From a virus: 64,000 nucleotides of DNA. A program made the position numbers and the translations under genes. Where the stretch lies: IMG/VR virus record IMGVR_UViG_3300043399_000587, positions 60,790-124,789 of that record, one strand, 5' to 3'. Numbering within the stretch: position 1 is the first letter of the stretch; each line of letters opens with the position of its first letter. The notes under the pieces are model-generated. The model worked only from the letters and a program-made list of their open reading frames with translations. It did no database searches and was not told the DNA's origin. Positions 50,037 to 56,821 of this stretch are shown here, one piece after another.

Positions 50037-50240
50037 ATGAAGGTAATTGATATCATCGTCGCCGGTGCCCTCATTCTGTTCGTCGTGTCGGCTCTGCTGA
50101 GTCTGCCCGTGATGCTGCTGTGGGACTGGCTCATGCCCACGATCTTCGGACTGAAAAAGATCACCTGGTTTCAAGCCTGGGGTCTGATGTTCCTCTGCGG
50201 TCTCCTGTTCAAGAGCCACACCACTGTGAATAAGAACTGA
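50037..50240 (+). CDS. Small two-span membrane protein (67 aa)
   Basis: Two hydrophobic segments (~5-30 and ~44-60): 'IIVAGALILFVVSALLSLPVMLLWDWLMPTIFG' and 'AWGLMFLCGLLF'. The W-x-x-L-M-P-x-I-F-G core is typical of small phage inner-membrane proteins. GC-rich codons. Function unknown; might affect the host membrane early in infection. Confidence 0.65.
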   Translation: MKVIDIIVAGALILFVVSALLSLPVMLLWDWLMPTIFGLKKITWFQAWGLMFLCGLLFKSHTTVNKN

Positions 50241-50250
50241 GAGGACAAAA

Positions 50251-50406
50251 ATGATGACGATTCTCGGTGCGATCCCCTACGCGATGGTAGGCGGCATTCT
50301 CGCTACGATGGGTTATAATCTCACGGACTTGGAATGGCAAGTTTTTGCCATTTTCGGCTGTATGTGGCTCAGTGAGCTTATCGCGTGGGTCAAGCATTCT
50401 CGTTGA
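50251..50406 (+). CDS. Small membrane protein (51 aa)
   Basis: MMTILGAIPYAMVGGILATMGYNLTDLEWQVFAIFGCMWLSELIAW...; two hydrophobic stretches, RBS GAGG. Coupled in position with 50037; GC-rich. No family recognised. Confidence 0.55.
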   Translation: MMTILGAIPYAMVGGILATMGYNLTDLEWQVFAIFGCMWLSELIAWVKHSR

Positions 50407-50414
50407 GGTATATC

Positions 50415-50633
50415 ATGTATCGTAATAAGTTTCAAAAAGACTTTGATTTCACCTCTCGGGTTATCAAAATCATGTTCGGTGTCGTAACCACTTTTATTGC
50501 GATTATCTGGATTGCAGTGATCGCATTCTGGATCTTTGCAGGCACTATTGCCGTCAAGGCTGCTGATCAAATCGAACAGCGTGGTCTCAAGGATGTGATT
50601 GAACAAATCTGGTTCGGTCCTAATAACAAGTGA
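50415..50633 (+). CDS. Small membrane protein (72 aa)
   Basis: Start 50415. Central hydrophobic segment ~20-50 ('IMFGVVTTFIAIIWIAVIAFWIFAGTIA'), then an amphipathic helix. Third of three consecutive membrane genes. Function unknown. Confidence 0.6.
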   Translation: MYRNKFQKDFDFTSRVIKIMFGVVTTFIAIIWIAVIAFWIFAGTIAVKAADQIEQRGLKDVIEQIWFGPNNK

Positions 50634-50657
50634 ATGTGATTGCGTTAAGGAAATAAA

Positions 50658-50768
50658 ATGTCTGAACGTAAAATGGCTACTGTTCGTCGCATTGACGAAA
50701 TTCGTCCTATCAAGGATGCTGACGCTACTGAAGCCGCTGTAGTAGGGGGATGGGTCGTTGTTATGTAA
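50658..50768 (+). pseudogene. Truncated N-terminus of an RNA-ligase-like gene
   Basis: Encodes MSERKMATVRRIDEIRPIKDADATEAAVVGGWVVVM and stops. The pattern matches the N-terminus of the RNA ligase downstream ('MAWIAKINEVAPIPNAYSIEAYRVGGWWVV'), including the GGW-VV turn, where it ends. A homing endonuclease follows 39 bp later. Good RBS (AAGGAAAT). Probably what is left of a second ligase gene after invasion. Confidence 0.65.
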
Positions 50769-50781
50769 AAACACCATTATG

Positions 50782-50789
50782 TATAAATA
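50782..50789 (+). promoter_or_regulatory. Consensus T4 late promoter TATAAATA
   Basis: Exact TATAAATA, overlapping the left arm of the hairpin at 50787-50813. It is the only full-consensus late box seen in the early region, and it serves the homing endonuclease. Confidence 0.7.
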
Positions 50790-50813
50790 CATAGAGGAGA
50801 AATCTCTATGTAT
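50787..50813 (+). promoter_or_regulatory. Hairpin masking the homing-endonuclease start
   Basis: ATACATAGAG (50787-50796), loop GAGAAAT, CTCTATGTAT (50804-50813). RBS GAGGAG lies in stem and loop, and the ATG (50808) in the right arm. Early read-through RNA would hide the start; RNA begun at the late box would lose most of the left arm. Confidence 0.7.
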
Positions 50814-51524
50814 AAATGGATAATTTACAAAACAACTTGTCTACAAAATAACAAAATCTATGTAGGGCAGCACAAAACTAAAAATATAAATGATGGCTAC
50901 ATGGGCTCAGGTAAACTAATTAGACGAGCATTTGAAAAATACGGAGTTGATAACTTCACTTGTGAAATATTATGTGAGTGTGATAGTAGAGAAGAAGCAT
51001 GCCTTCGTGAGGAGTACTGGATCGATACTCTAAAATCCACTGACCCTGAAATTGGTTATAATATAACGAAATACGCATGGGGCGGTCAGCCTCACACCGA
51101 AGAAACTAGAAAAAAATTATCTGACTTGAACAGGGGAAAACCAAAGACGGAAGAGTTCAAGAAAAAACTTAGAAAGCCAAAATCATCAGAGGCAATAGAA
51201 AACATGAAAATTGCAGCCGATGCGGCAAAGAAAAAAAGAATAGGTAAAAAATGGTATCATAATCCAACTACCTTAGAATCTAAACAATTTAGTTCAACTG
51301 AAGAAATTCCCAGCGAGTGGCTTCGAGGAAGAGGAAACACTCAAAAAGTGGGCGGAGATAGAAAGAAAAAAATATACTCAGATGAAGGACTTAGAAACAT
51401 ACAACAGGCCGCAAAAAACGAAGACAGAAATAAAAAAATATCCGATTCGTTGTTGGGACATGAAGTAAGTACAGAAACTAGAAATAAAATAAGTAAGACA
51501 CTATTGACAAATAATAAAAAATAG
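50808..51524 (+). CDS. Free-standing GIY-YIG homing endonuclease
   Basis: 238 aa. GIY-YIG domain from 'YKWIIYKTTCLQNNKIYVGQHKT' with Arg in 'KLIRRAFEKYG' and catalytic Glu in 'LREEYWIDTLK'; NUMOD3-type motifs 'HTEETRKKLSDLNRGKPKTEE' and 'SEAIENMKIAADAAKKK', and a C-terminal basic repeat. Lies between the truncated ligase N-terminus and the intact RNA ligase. The ligase promoter is within its last 25 bp. Confidence 0.88.
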   Translation: MYKWIIYKTTCLQNNKIYVGQHKTKNINDGYMGSGKLIRRAFEKYGVDNFTCEILCECDSREEACLREEYWIDTLKSTDPEIGYNITKYAWGGQPHTEETRKKLSDLNRGKPKTEEFKKKLRKPKSSEAIENMKIAADAAKKKRIGKKWYHNPTTLESKQFSSTEEIPSEWLRGRGNTQKVGGDRKKKIYSDEGLRNIQQAAKNEDRNKKISDSLLGHEVSTETRNKISKTLLTNNKK

Positions 51525-51532
51525 ATTACAAT
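51504..51532 (+). promoter_or_regulatory. Sigma-70 promoter of the RNA ligase
   Basis: TTGACA (51504-51509), 17-bp spacer, TACAAT (51527-51532), straddling the 3' end of the homing-endonuclease gene. Confidence 0.7.
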
Positions 51533-51564
51533 ACATCAACTGAACAAATATTTGGAATATTCTT

Positions 51565-52596
51565 ATGTACAAGAACGGTGAACGCATGATGGCATGGATT
51601 GCCAAGATCAACGAAGTTGCTCCCATTCCTAACGCTTATTCAATTGAAGCATACCGTGTTGGAGGGTGGTGGGTCGTTGATAAAAAGGATGCTTACAAGA
51701 TCAATGATCTTGTCGTATACGTATCCATTGATTCTTGGATTCCCCACGAAGTTGCTCCATTCCTCAGTAAGGGCCAAGAACCCCGTGAGTTTAATGGCGT
51801 CAAGGGCGAACGTCTTCGCACTGTAAAGCTGCGTGGCCAGGTCAGCCAGGGTCTGTTGCTACCATGCTACGTCTTATTCGACAAGATCGGCGAAATCAAC
51901 GAAGGTGATGACGTTTCCGAAGCACTTGGCATCCAAAAGTGGGAGGCTCCTATTCCTGCCCAACTTGCTGGTGATGTAGAAGGCGTATTTCCTACTGTGA
52001 TTCCCAAGACTGATCAGGAGCGTATCCAGAACCTCACTGAAGAACTCAAGACTTGGCAAAGTAACAGCGCGTTTACTTGGGAAGTCACGGAGAAGTTAGA
52101 CGGCAGTTCTATGACTGTTTTCGTTCATGGTGATCGTGAAGGCGTATGTAGCCGCAACTGGGCTCTCAAGGAAACTGCTGGCAATACCCTGTGGACTGTC
52201 GCACGGCGCGAACGGTTGATTGAAAAGATTCGTCAGTCCGGACGTAATCTCGCTCTGCAGGGTGAGTTGATTGGCGAGGATATTCAAGGTAATGCCTACA
52301 ACGTCAAGGGTCAAGATTTCCGCTTGTTTGACATCTACGACATTGATCGAGGTGAATATCTCGGTCCCCTTGAGCGTCGTGTTTTTGCTGAAACTCACGG
52401 TATCAAGCATGTTCCTGTGCTCGCTACTGAAATGGTGATTGAAGAATGGGTTACTGGACTGTTGACCATGGCAGATGGTGTTAGCACACTGAACCCTAAG
52501 ACTAATCGTGAAGGTCTGGTGTTCAAGTGCAACACGTTTGGTGGTCCTAGTTTCAAGGCTATTTCCAACCGGTGGCTCATTAAGAACGATGGTTGA
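51565..52596 (+). CDS. RNA ligase (DRB0094/Rnl5-like)
   Basis: 343 aa; an ATG at 51586 (MMAWIAK) is an alternative start. An N-terminal OB-like domain of ~120 residues ('IAKINEVAPIPNA...VGGWWVV', 'LRTVKLRGQVSQGLLLP') precedes the nucleotidyltransferase domain: motif I 'EKLDGSSMTVF' (Lys-x-Asp-Gly), motif III-like 'LFDIYDID', motif IV 'NREGLVFKCN', motif V 'SFKAISNRWL'. This layout matches the DRB0094/Rnl5-type ligases that seal 3'-OH/5'-P nicks. Likely repairs nicked RNA, including tRNAs cut by host anticodon nucleases. Confidence 0.88.
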   Translation: MYKNGERMMAWIAKINEVAPIPNAYSIEAYRVGGWWVVDKKDAYKINDLVVYVSIDSWIPHEVAPFLSKGQEPREFNGVKGERLRTVKLRGQVSQGLLLPCYVLFDKIGEINEGDDVSEALGIQKWEAPIPAQLAGDVEGVFPTVIPKTDQERIQNLTEELKTWQSNSAFTWEVTEKLDGSSMTVFVHGDREGVCSRNWALKETAGNTLWTVARRERLIEKIRQSGRNLALQGELIGEDIQGNAYNVKGQDFRLFDIYDIDRGEYLGPLERRVFAETHGIKHVPVLATEMVIEEWVTGLLTMADGVSTLNPKTNREGLVFKCNTFGGPSFKAISNRWLIKNDG

Positions 52597-52649
52597 AGAA
52601 TAATCAGACTAGAGTTAGAATTTAAACTCATTAATTTAAGGAGTAAATC

Positions 52650-52829
52650 ATGCGTGAATTGGTGTTGCTAAAACTTCAAACGTTTATTCAAGATAGTGGT
52701 GGATTTGGAATTCCTCGCTTTTTTGATTGTGATGAGGATGAGTTCATTACTGATGCCAAGGAACTTGAGTCCATGTCTGATCAAGAACTCCTAGAAGTTT
52801 TTGAAAGTTGTGTGGGATTTAACGGATAA
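52650..52829 (+). CDS. Small acidic early protein (59 aa)
   Basis: MRELVLLKLQTFIQDSGGFGIPRFFDCDEDEFITDAKELESMSDQELLEVFESCVGFNG; RBS AAGGAG. Strongly acidic. The 'SMSDQELLEVFESCVGF' pattern is common in small T4-like phage proteins; function unknown. Confidence 0.65.
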   Translation: MRELVLLKLQTFIQDSGGFGIPRFFDCDEDEFITDAKELESMSDQELLEVFESCVGFNG

Positions 52830-52858
52830 AACTATCGTAAACTAACTGGAGGTTTAAC

Positions 52859-53182
52859 GTGATCAAGATGATTTTGGCGGCTATCGCAATGTCCACTGCG
52901 ATTTCTGTATATGCAAAAGGTAGCTCACACGCTGGGAGCGAAAATCAATCACAATCAGGTGGTATTATTACACCATCGGTAGCAACCGGCGTGAAATCAT
53001 TCCTCTTCTGGACTGTCAACGTAAACGGCGATACTGTAGTCTGCAATTATGATGACTACTATCAAGGTGAATGTGGGAAAAAAAATCTAAGCTGGATTCT
53101 GCTCAAGGACGCAGTTCCTAAAGGCAAAACCTACGTTGGGTTTCGAGTATCCAACCATCGAATTGAAGTGTATTGGAAGTAA
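52859..53182 (+). CDS. Secreted small protein (107 aa)
   Basis: GTG start preceded by GGAGGT, the strongest RBS in the region. Signal peptide (MIKMILAAIAMSTAISVYA-K), then a Ser/Gly/Gln-rich spacer and a beta-like domain with two Cys ('VVCNYDDYYQGECGKKN'), likely disulphide-bonded. Exported early product; target unknown. Confidence 0.65.
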   Translation: MIKMILAAIAMSTAISVYAKGSSHAGSENQSQSGGIITPSVATGVKSFLFWTVNVNGDTVVCNYDDYYQGECGKKNLSWILLKDAVPKGKTYVGFRVSNHRIEVYWK

Positions 53183-53185
53183 ATT

Positions 53186-53404
53186 ATGAATGAAGATATT
53201 CAAGACTCTGGTAGTAGCAAAGCTAGGTCTCAATTGCAAAAAATTGATGATGAAATTGCTGCTTACAACCGCAAGGTTGCCAAAGAACGTTCAATTGATA
53301 TTGATCGGCATTGGCGGGAAAATGCTGAGCGTCGTAAAAAATTGATGCTCAAGGCCCGCGAACTGTTCACACAAGATGAACTTGATGTTCTGGGTTTGTA
53401 TTGA
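53186..53404 (+). CDS. Small coiled-coil protein (72 aa)
   Basis: 'ARSQLQKIDDEIAAYNRKVAKERSIDIDRHWRENAERRKKLMLKARELFTQDELDVLGLY', almost entirely helical and charged. No family recognised. Confidence 0.6.
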   Translation: MNEDIQDSGSSKARSQLQKIDDEIAAYNRKVAKERSIDIDRHWRENAERRKKLMLKARELFTQDELDVLGLY

Positions 53405-53417
53405 AGGAAATAATACA

Positions 53418-53600
53418 ATGAATAAAGAATTCGGTTTTGCTATCTTTTATTGTTTCGCTACTATAGCGATAGCAATTTTCATCCATGGATTTGGTAGGGC
53501 AGGCGCCTTCTCTTCGGTTGTAGAAGATTGCCGAAAGTTAGGTGCATTCTATATAGGTGGTACAGTCTATGAATGCCAGGAAAAGAAAATTGACAAATAA
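53418..53600 (+). CDS. Small membrane protein (60 aa)
   Basis: Start 53418. One hydrophobic span (~6-25), then 'GRAGAFSSVVEDCRKLGAFYIGGTVYECQEKKIDK', a Cys-containing soluble tail typical of small phage periplasm-facing proteins. Its 3' end lies within the next -35 box region. Confidence 0.6.
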   Translation: MNKEFGFAIFYCFATIAIAIFIHGFGRAGAFSSVVEDCRKLGAFYIGGTVYECQEKKIDK

Positions 53601-53618
53601 TATGGTATTTGTTATACT
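53590..53618 (+). promoter_or_regulatory. Early sigma-70 promoter
   Basis: TTGACA (53590-53595), 17-bp spacer, TATACT (53613-53618), then GTATTCATG. Confidence 0.85.
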
Positions 53619-53648
53619 GTATTCATGTTGAACGCAACGGAGAGCAAG

Positions 53649-53816
53649 ATGTTTGATATCTATGTCTATAACGCGGACAATGGTGAACTGGTCGGTGTTG
53701 ATCCTGCTTATGCCGCAGACTCCTATAAGGCCGCTGCACAACGTTGGATCGACCGTGGTTGCACTGTAAAGGTCGTTGACACTTATGATGGTGTCGTGGT
53801 CTACACGCTGGGGTGA
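53649..53816 (+). CDS. Small early protein (55 aa)
   Basis: Start 53649 after ACGGAGAGCAAG. MFDIYVYNADNGELVGVDPAYAADSYKAAAQRWIDRGCTVKVVDTYDGVVVYTLG; compact beta-alpha-beta. Its TGA lies inside the next -35 box. Function unknown. Confidence 0.6.
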   Translation: MFDIYVYNADNGELVGVDPAYAADSYKAAAQRWIDRGCTVKVVDTYDGVVVYTLG

Positions 53817-53841
53817 CAGTATTTTCAGCCTGTGCTATACT
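53813..53841 (+). promoter_or_regulatory. Early sigma-70 promoter
   Basis: GTGACA (53813-53818) overlapping the upstream stop codon, 17-bp spacer, TATACT (53836-53841). Confidence 0.75.
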
Positions 53842-53872
53842 GCATTCAAGTTAGAAAAAAGGAGCAAACGAG

Positions 53873-54088
53873 ATGACTGGTTATACTCTTCAAATCTTCA
53901 AGGTGGTTGATGGAGTCAAGGAGCTGTTTGCTGAGGTCCGGTATCCTTATGCTTCTGGTACCGAGATGATGGACATCATCTACGGTGCTCGGCATTTCGG
54001 TATCGCTACCTATTTTGGACGTCTGGATCTTCCGAAAGATGTCACCTATGATCTTGACTTCGTGAGGTTGGTTGACAATAAATCCTAA
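53873..54088 (+). CDS. Small early protein (71 aa)
   Basis: 'MTGYTLQIFKVVDGVKELFAEVRYPYASGTEMMDIIYGARHFGIATYFGRLDLPKDVTYDLDFVRLVDNKS'; RBS AAAAAGGAG. Alpha/beta; no family recognised. Overlaps the next promoter at its 3' end. Confidence 0.6.
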   Translation: MTGYTLQIFKVVDGVKELFAEVRYPYASGTEMMDIIYGARHFGIATYFGRLDLPKDVTYDLDFVRLVDNKS

Positions 54089-54100
54089 ATCTCATATAAT
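54072..54100 (+). promoter_or_regulatory. Early sigma-70 promoter (full consensus)
   Basis: TTGACA (54072-54077), 17-bp spacer, TATAAT (54095-54100): exact sigma-70 consensus in both boxes. Followed by GTCTACATAGACAGTT, shared with the next unit. Confidence 0.9.
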
Positions 54101-54135
54101 GTCTACATAGACAGTTAGATAACAGAGAACGCAAG

Positions 54136-54315
54136 ATGAACCAGCAAGAAATCAAAGGCGCAGTTCGTATCGGACAGGGCACCAAACTGCATCCTGCTAT
54201 CAAGTCTACTCAATACGGTATGCTTATCTGCTGCCGTTGCCCTGGTACTCAACAAGGTGCCGCCTATCACAAGGCGCAGTTCTTCGCTGGCATGGCAAGC
54301 AACTGCCGAAACTAA
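54136..54315 (+). CDS. Small early protein (59 aa)
   Basis: MNQQEIKGAVRIGQGTKLHPAIKSTQYGMLICCRCPGTQQGAAYHKAQFFAGMASNCRN. 'CCRCPG' plus a terminal Cys could bind zinc. Leader shared with the next cassette. A weak hairpin (TACACC/GGGTGTA) follows the stop. Function unknown. Confidence 0.55.
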   Translation: MNQQEIKGAVRIGQGTKLHPAIKSTQYGMLICCRCPGTQQGAAYHKAQFFAGMASNCRN

Positions 54316-54352
54316 TCTAGGGCCTACACCTGACTTAGGGTGTAACCAAGAT

Positions 54353-54381
54353 TTGACAAATATTCGATGTGGACATATAAT
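54353..54381 (+). promoter_or_regulatory. Early sigma-70 promoter (full consensus)
   Basis: TTGACA (54353-54358), 17-bp spacer, TATAAT (54376-54381); same downstream GTCTACATAGACAGTT as the unit at 54072. Confidence 0.9.
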
Positions 54382-54416
54382 GTCTACATAGACAGTTGAG
54401 ACACGGAGCAAACGAA

Positions 54417-54620
54417 ATGATCAACGAAGCAAAAGTCCTGAAAGTTGTCAAGTCTGTTACCGATACCAACGCTTACTTTTACAACGGTACCTTGTTTTTG
54501 GAAACTGTTAACAGCAAAATTGCTGTTCGTGTTTTCAATGCAATTTGTGAAAAGATCACGACCGCTGTTGCGTTTGGTAAGTACGATGAAAAAGTGACTA
54601 CCTACGATTTTCTCGGTTGA
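54417..54620 (+). CDS. Small early protein (67 aa)
   Basis: MINEAKVLKVVKSVTDTNAYFYNGTLFLETVNSKIAVRVFNAICEKITTAVAFGKYDEKVTTYDFLG; RBS ACGGAG. Alpha/beta. Its TGA is inside the next -35 box. Function unknown. Confidence 0.6.
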   Translation: MINEAKVLKVVKSVTDTNAYFYNGTLFLETVNSKIAVRVFNAICEKITTAVAFGKYDEKVTTYDFLG

Positions 54621-54645
54621 CAATAAATCCCAAATCGCATATAAT
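54617..54645 (+). promoter_or_regulatory. Early sigma-70 promoter (full consensus)
   Basis: TTGACA (54617-54622) overlapping the upstream stop codon, 17-bp spacer, TATAAT (54640-54645), then GTCACTCTAGACAGTT. Confidence 0.9.
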
Positions 54646-54678
54646 GTCACTCTAGACAGTTAGATGACGGATCAAGAA

Positions 54679-54915
54679 ATGGCTGACACTTCAATCTCTA
54701 AGTATCTGTATCGTGTTTACGAGGCTCAGGATACTACGGATTACTTCTCCTACGATGCAGCCAAGTGTTTGTTTGAGCATCAAGACCTGAGTTGGGCGCA
54801 TGATTTTGCCTACAAGAAATGGCTGAAGGATAAGACCCGAGCCTTTACCGTCATCCAGCCTTACGACGGATCCTGCCGCGGTGGATATGGCTTCCCGGTA
54901 GAAGATGAGGAATAA
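54679..54915 (+). CDS. Small early protein (78 aa)
   Basis: Start taken at 54679, in the same leader position as its neighbours (ACGGATCAAGAAATG); an ATG at 54664 would leave almost no leader. 'SKYLYRVYEAQDTTDYFSYDAAKCLFEHQDLSWAHDFAYKKWLKDKTRAFTVIQPYDGSCRGG'. No family recognised. Confidence 0.55.
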   Translation: MADTSISKYLYRVYEAQDTTDYFSYDAAKCLFEHQDLSWAHDFAYKKWLKDKTRAFTVIQPYDGSCRGGYGFPVEDEE

Positions 54916-54922
54916 TAAAAAT

Positions 54923-54951
54923 TTGACAATAAACCGGGCTAGTGTTATACT
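54923..54951 (+). promoter_or_regulatory. Early sigma-70 promoter
   Basis: TTGACA (54923-54928), 17-bp spacer, TATACT (54946-54951), then GTGTTTCTAGTGA. Confidence 0.85.
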
Positions 54952-54980
54952 GTGTTTCTAGTGAACGAACAGAAGCAAAA

Positions 54981-55160
54981 ATGACTCGTCAAGAAGAATT
55001 CAAGCAAAAGTTGTTTGCTTTGCTCCGTGAGCACAATGTGACCATGAGCGTAGAAGATGATCAGATTGACTTCTTTTCCCACACAGAGTGGGATGAGAAT
55101 GGCAATGTTGTACGGGAAAGTATCAACTTTCAAACCCGCTGGGAAAACGGTGTGGAGTAA
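54981..55160 (+). CDS. Small early protein (59 aa)
   Basis: Start 54981 (MTRQEEFKQKLFALLREHNVTMSVEDDQIDFFSHTEWDENGNVVRESINFQTRWENGVE). Helix then beta pattern; acidic. The 100 bp after it (55161-55264) hold no convincing gene. Confidence 0.6.
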   Translation: MTRQEEFKQKLFALLREHNVTMSVEDDQIDFFSHTEWDENGNVVRESINFQTRWENGVE

Positions 55161-55264
55161 ATCATGATGGAATATATTGTTTTTTGTTCTTTTCCTGTTT
55201 TGGTTATACTGATTCAGGATTGGTGTAATCGTCATCGTTTTGACTAACATTAAGGAACACAGTA

Positions 55265-55477
55265 ATGAAGACCTATCAAGAAGTCATTGAACGTGCCGCC
55301 CGCAGGATCTACAGTTCTTATGCGGATGGCGGCAATGAATATTATAATGTAGTAGACTACGATGAAATAGCCTTCATTTTTGAGAAGACTGACCTCGTGG
55401 TCTACGAAGATTGTAAGAAAGTATTTCTGGAGAAAGTAGAAGAGGCCTATAACAGGTTCGCTCTTCAAAAGAAATAA
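55265..55477 (+). CDS. Small early protein (70 aa)
   Basis: 'MKTYQEVIERAARRIYSSYADGGNEYYNVVDYDEIAFIFEKTDLVVYEDCKKVFLEKVEEAYNRFALQKK'. Helical. The first residues look like a T4 internal-protein leader, but there is no (I/L)-x-E end and the gene is in the early region. Function unknown. Confidence 0.6.
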   Translation: MKTYQEVIERAARRIYSSYADGGNEYYNVVDYDEIAFIFEKTDLVVYEDCKKVFLEKVEEAYNRFALQKK

Positions 55478-55485
55478 TCCCAAAA

Positions 55486-55514
55486 TTGACAAATAATGTC
55501 AACGGTTTTATACT
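55486..55514 (+). promoter_or_regulatory. Early sigma-70 promoter
   Basis: TTGACA (55486-55491), 17-bp spacer, TATACT (55509-55514), then GTAGTTCTAGTGAG. Probably drives the run from 55547 to 59256, in which no further early promoter is seen. Confidence 0.85.
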
Positions 55515-55546
55515 GTAGTTCTAGTGAGTAATACCGGTAGTCTGAA

Positions 55547-55744
55547 ATGAACGGACAAATCTTTAGAATGAAGAATATATTGTTTAAGTTTGATTTGTCC
55601 AATGACGGCGTTTGGTGGACTCGATCTTATAAAAACGAACGAGTTGAACATTGGTTTAGAATTGGTAGAACTCATTTTGAAGATATGATTATTTACGAAT
55701 TTATTTTGTGGAGACTATTGATTGTATGGGGTATTAAGAAATGA
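55547..55744 (+). CDS. Small early protein (65 aa)
   Basis: 'MNGQIFRMKNILFKFDLSNDGVWWTRSYKNERVEHWFRIGRTHFEDMIIYEFILWRLLIVWGIKK'; aromatic with a hydrophobic C-terminal helix. ATGA overlap with the next gene. Confidence 0.6.
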   Translation: MNGQIFRMKNILFKFDLSNDGVWWTRSYKNERVEHWFRIGRTHFEDMIIYEFILWRLLIVWGIKK

Positions 55745-55956
55745 ACGAACGAATCCGTGAAATTGCCCGGCGAGTTGTTGGTAAAAACAAAAATGATGTC
55801 GGTTCAATCAGTTTGTTTGATGAACAGATTGAACACTTCGCCGAATTGCTTATTTCAGCAGTGACGGCAGAAGTCAAAGATGAAGTACAATATCAGTGCG
55901 GATGGGCGAATGCCGAAATCGTTGAAAATCGTATTAAGCATGTGTTTGGAGTCTGA
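55741..55956 (+). CDS. 'MNER' family protein, copy 1 (71 aa)
   Basis: Family pattern: MNERIREIARR start, a variable centre, 'IEHFAELLISAVTAEVK', and an 'H-V-F-G-V' end. Copies follow at 55958, 59845, 60348, 60974, 62892, 63253 and 63465. Such short proteins are common in phages of proteobacteria; no function is established. Confidence 0.7.
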   Translation: MNERIREIARRVVGKNKNDVGSISLFDEQIEHFAELLISAVTAEVKDEVQYQCGWANAEIVENRIKHVFGV

Positions 55957-55957
55957 A

Positions 55958-56290
55958 ATGAACGAACAAACAATTGAAGACCTGGCACGTAGTGCAGGTG
56001 CAACTAATGAACAAGGCGGTCGGGCCTCAGGTATATTTTGTTTTACAAAGCGTGAATTGAATAAATTTGCCGATTCTCTCATCAAGGCAACCTACAAGCG
56101 TGTAAAAAAAGAATCTAAGCAAGAGGTGCCCAAGAACATCAAAAACTTCTGGCCAGCACACTGTATGCTATTGATCTGGAATCCAGATTTGATGAACTTT
56201 TGGCCACCAGGCTCAAATCAACGTAGGTATCAGAGGTTAAATTATCGTGCCCGCGGCATTGTGCTGCACGATCGGGAGTTGAACCAATGA
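55958..56290 (+). CDS. 'MNER' family protein with unrelated C-terminal extension
   Basis: 110 aa from 55958; an upstream frame is in the preceding paralogue. Residues 1-~58 match the family ('MNEQTIEDLARSAG', 'KRELNKFADSLIKATYKRVKKE'). Residues ~60-110 ('FWPAHCMLLIWNPDLMNFWPPGSNQRRYQRLNYRARG') are foreign to it, suggesting fusion or replacement of the usual HFG end. Confidence 0.6.
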   Translation: MNEQTIEDLARSAGATNEQGGRASGIFCFTKRELNKFADSLIKATYKRVKKESKQEVPKNIKNFWPAHCMLLIWNPDLMNFWPPGSNQRRYQRLNYRARGIVLHDRELNQ

Positions 56291-56811
56291 ACCGTCGCAG
56301 TAAAGATCGTAATGGTTGGGTAAACTTCCCAGTAGATGATCCAAAGTGGAGTAGTACAAACGAAGGTGGAATGTTCGTCAAACTAGTGGTCTGCGATGAT
56401 CGGGAATTTGATGACCAATTTGGTATCTGTTGCGGTGTTCATGTCCATGATCTATTGAGTGAACAACTGATCAATGACGATCAACGTCCATACCCAATAT
56501 ATCCAAAACTCGACCCAAATTCTGATACAGACATCTTAAAGAAGGTAGAAGAGGCAATTCAAAATGATAAACGTTGGGAAGAATATCACTACCCAAATGT
56601 AAATGATCCTGAAAAGCCCGAATACTATAGTCGTTCATATCTTTGCTCTATAGTGTTAGGCAGTACTGGGTGGAGTGGGCACAATGATGATATTGGATTG
56701 TGGCACTGTACCTATGATGACTTGACAGAAGATGGTAAGTCACTGTATAATACAATTCAAAGGCTGTATCCCGGTTGTACACTTCATCTACTAACATTTT
56801 TGGATACTTGA
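56287..56811 (+). CDS. Hypothetical early protein (174 aa)
   Basis: 'NGWVNFPVDDPKWSSTNEGGMFVKLVVCDD...' and 'YLCSIVLGSTGWSGHNDDIGLWHCTYDDLTEDGKSLYNTIQRLYPGCTLHLLTFLDT'. Acidic, mixed alpha/beta. ATGA overlap with the previous gene. Not recognised. Confidence 0.65.
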   Translation: MNRRSKDRNGWVNFPVDDPKWSSTNEGGMFVKLVVCDDREFDDQFGICCGVHVHDLLSEQLINDDQRPYPIYPKLDPNSDTDILKKVEEAIQNDKRWEEYHYPNVNDPEKPEYYSRSYLCSIVLGSTGWSGHNDDIGLWHCTYDDLTEDGKSLYNTIQRLYPGCTLHLLTFLDT

Positions 56812-56821
56812 AAGGACAGTC

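Noticed and set aside
55165-55250. Small membrane ORF in the gap after 55160
   Set aside because: The frame closes after 15 codons; no convincing gene.
55265-55477. Capsid-targeting leader on MKTYQEVIER
   Set aside because: No (I/L)-x-E end at the right place, and the gene lies in the early sigma-70 region.
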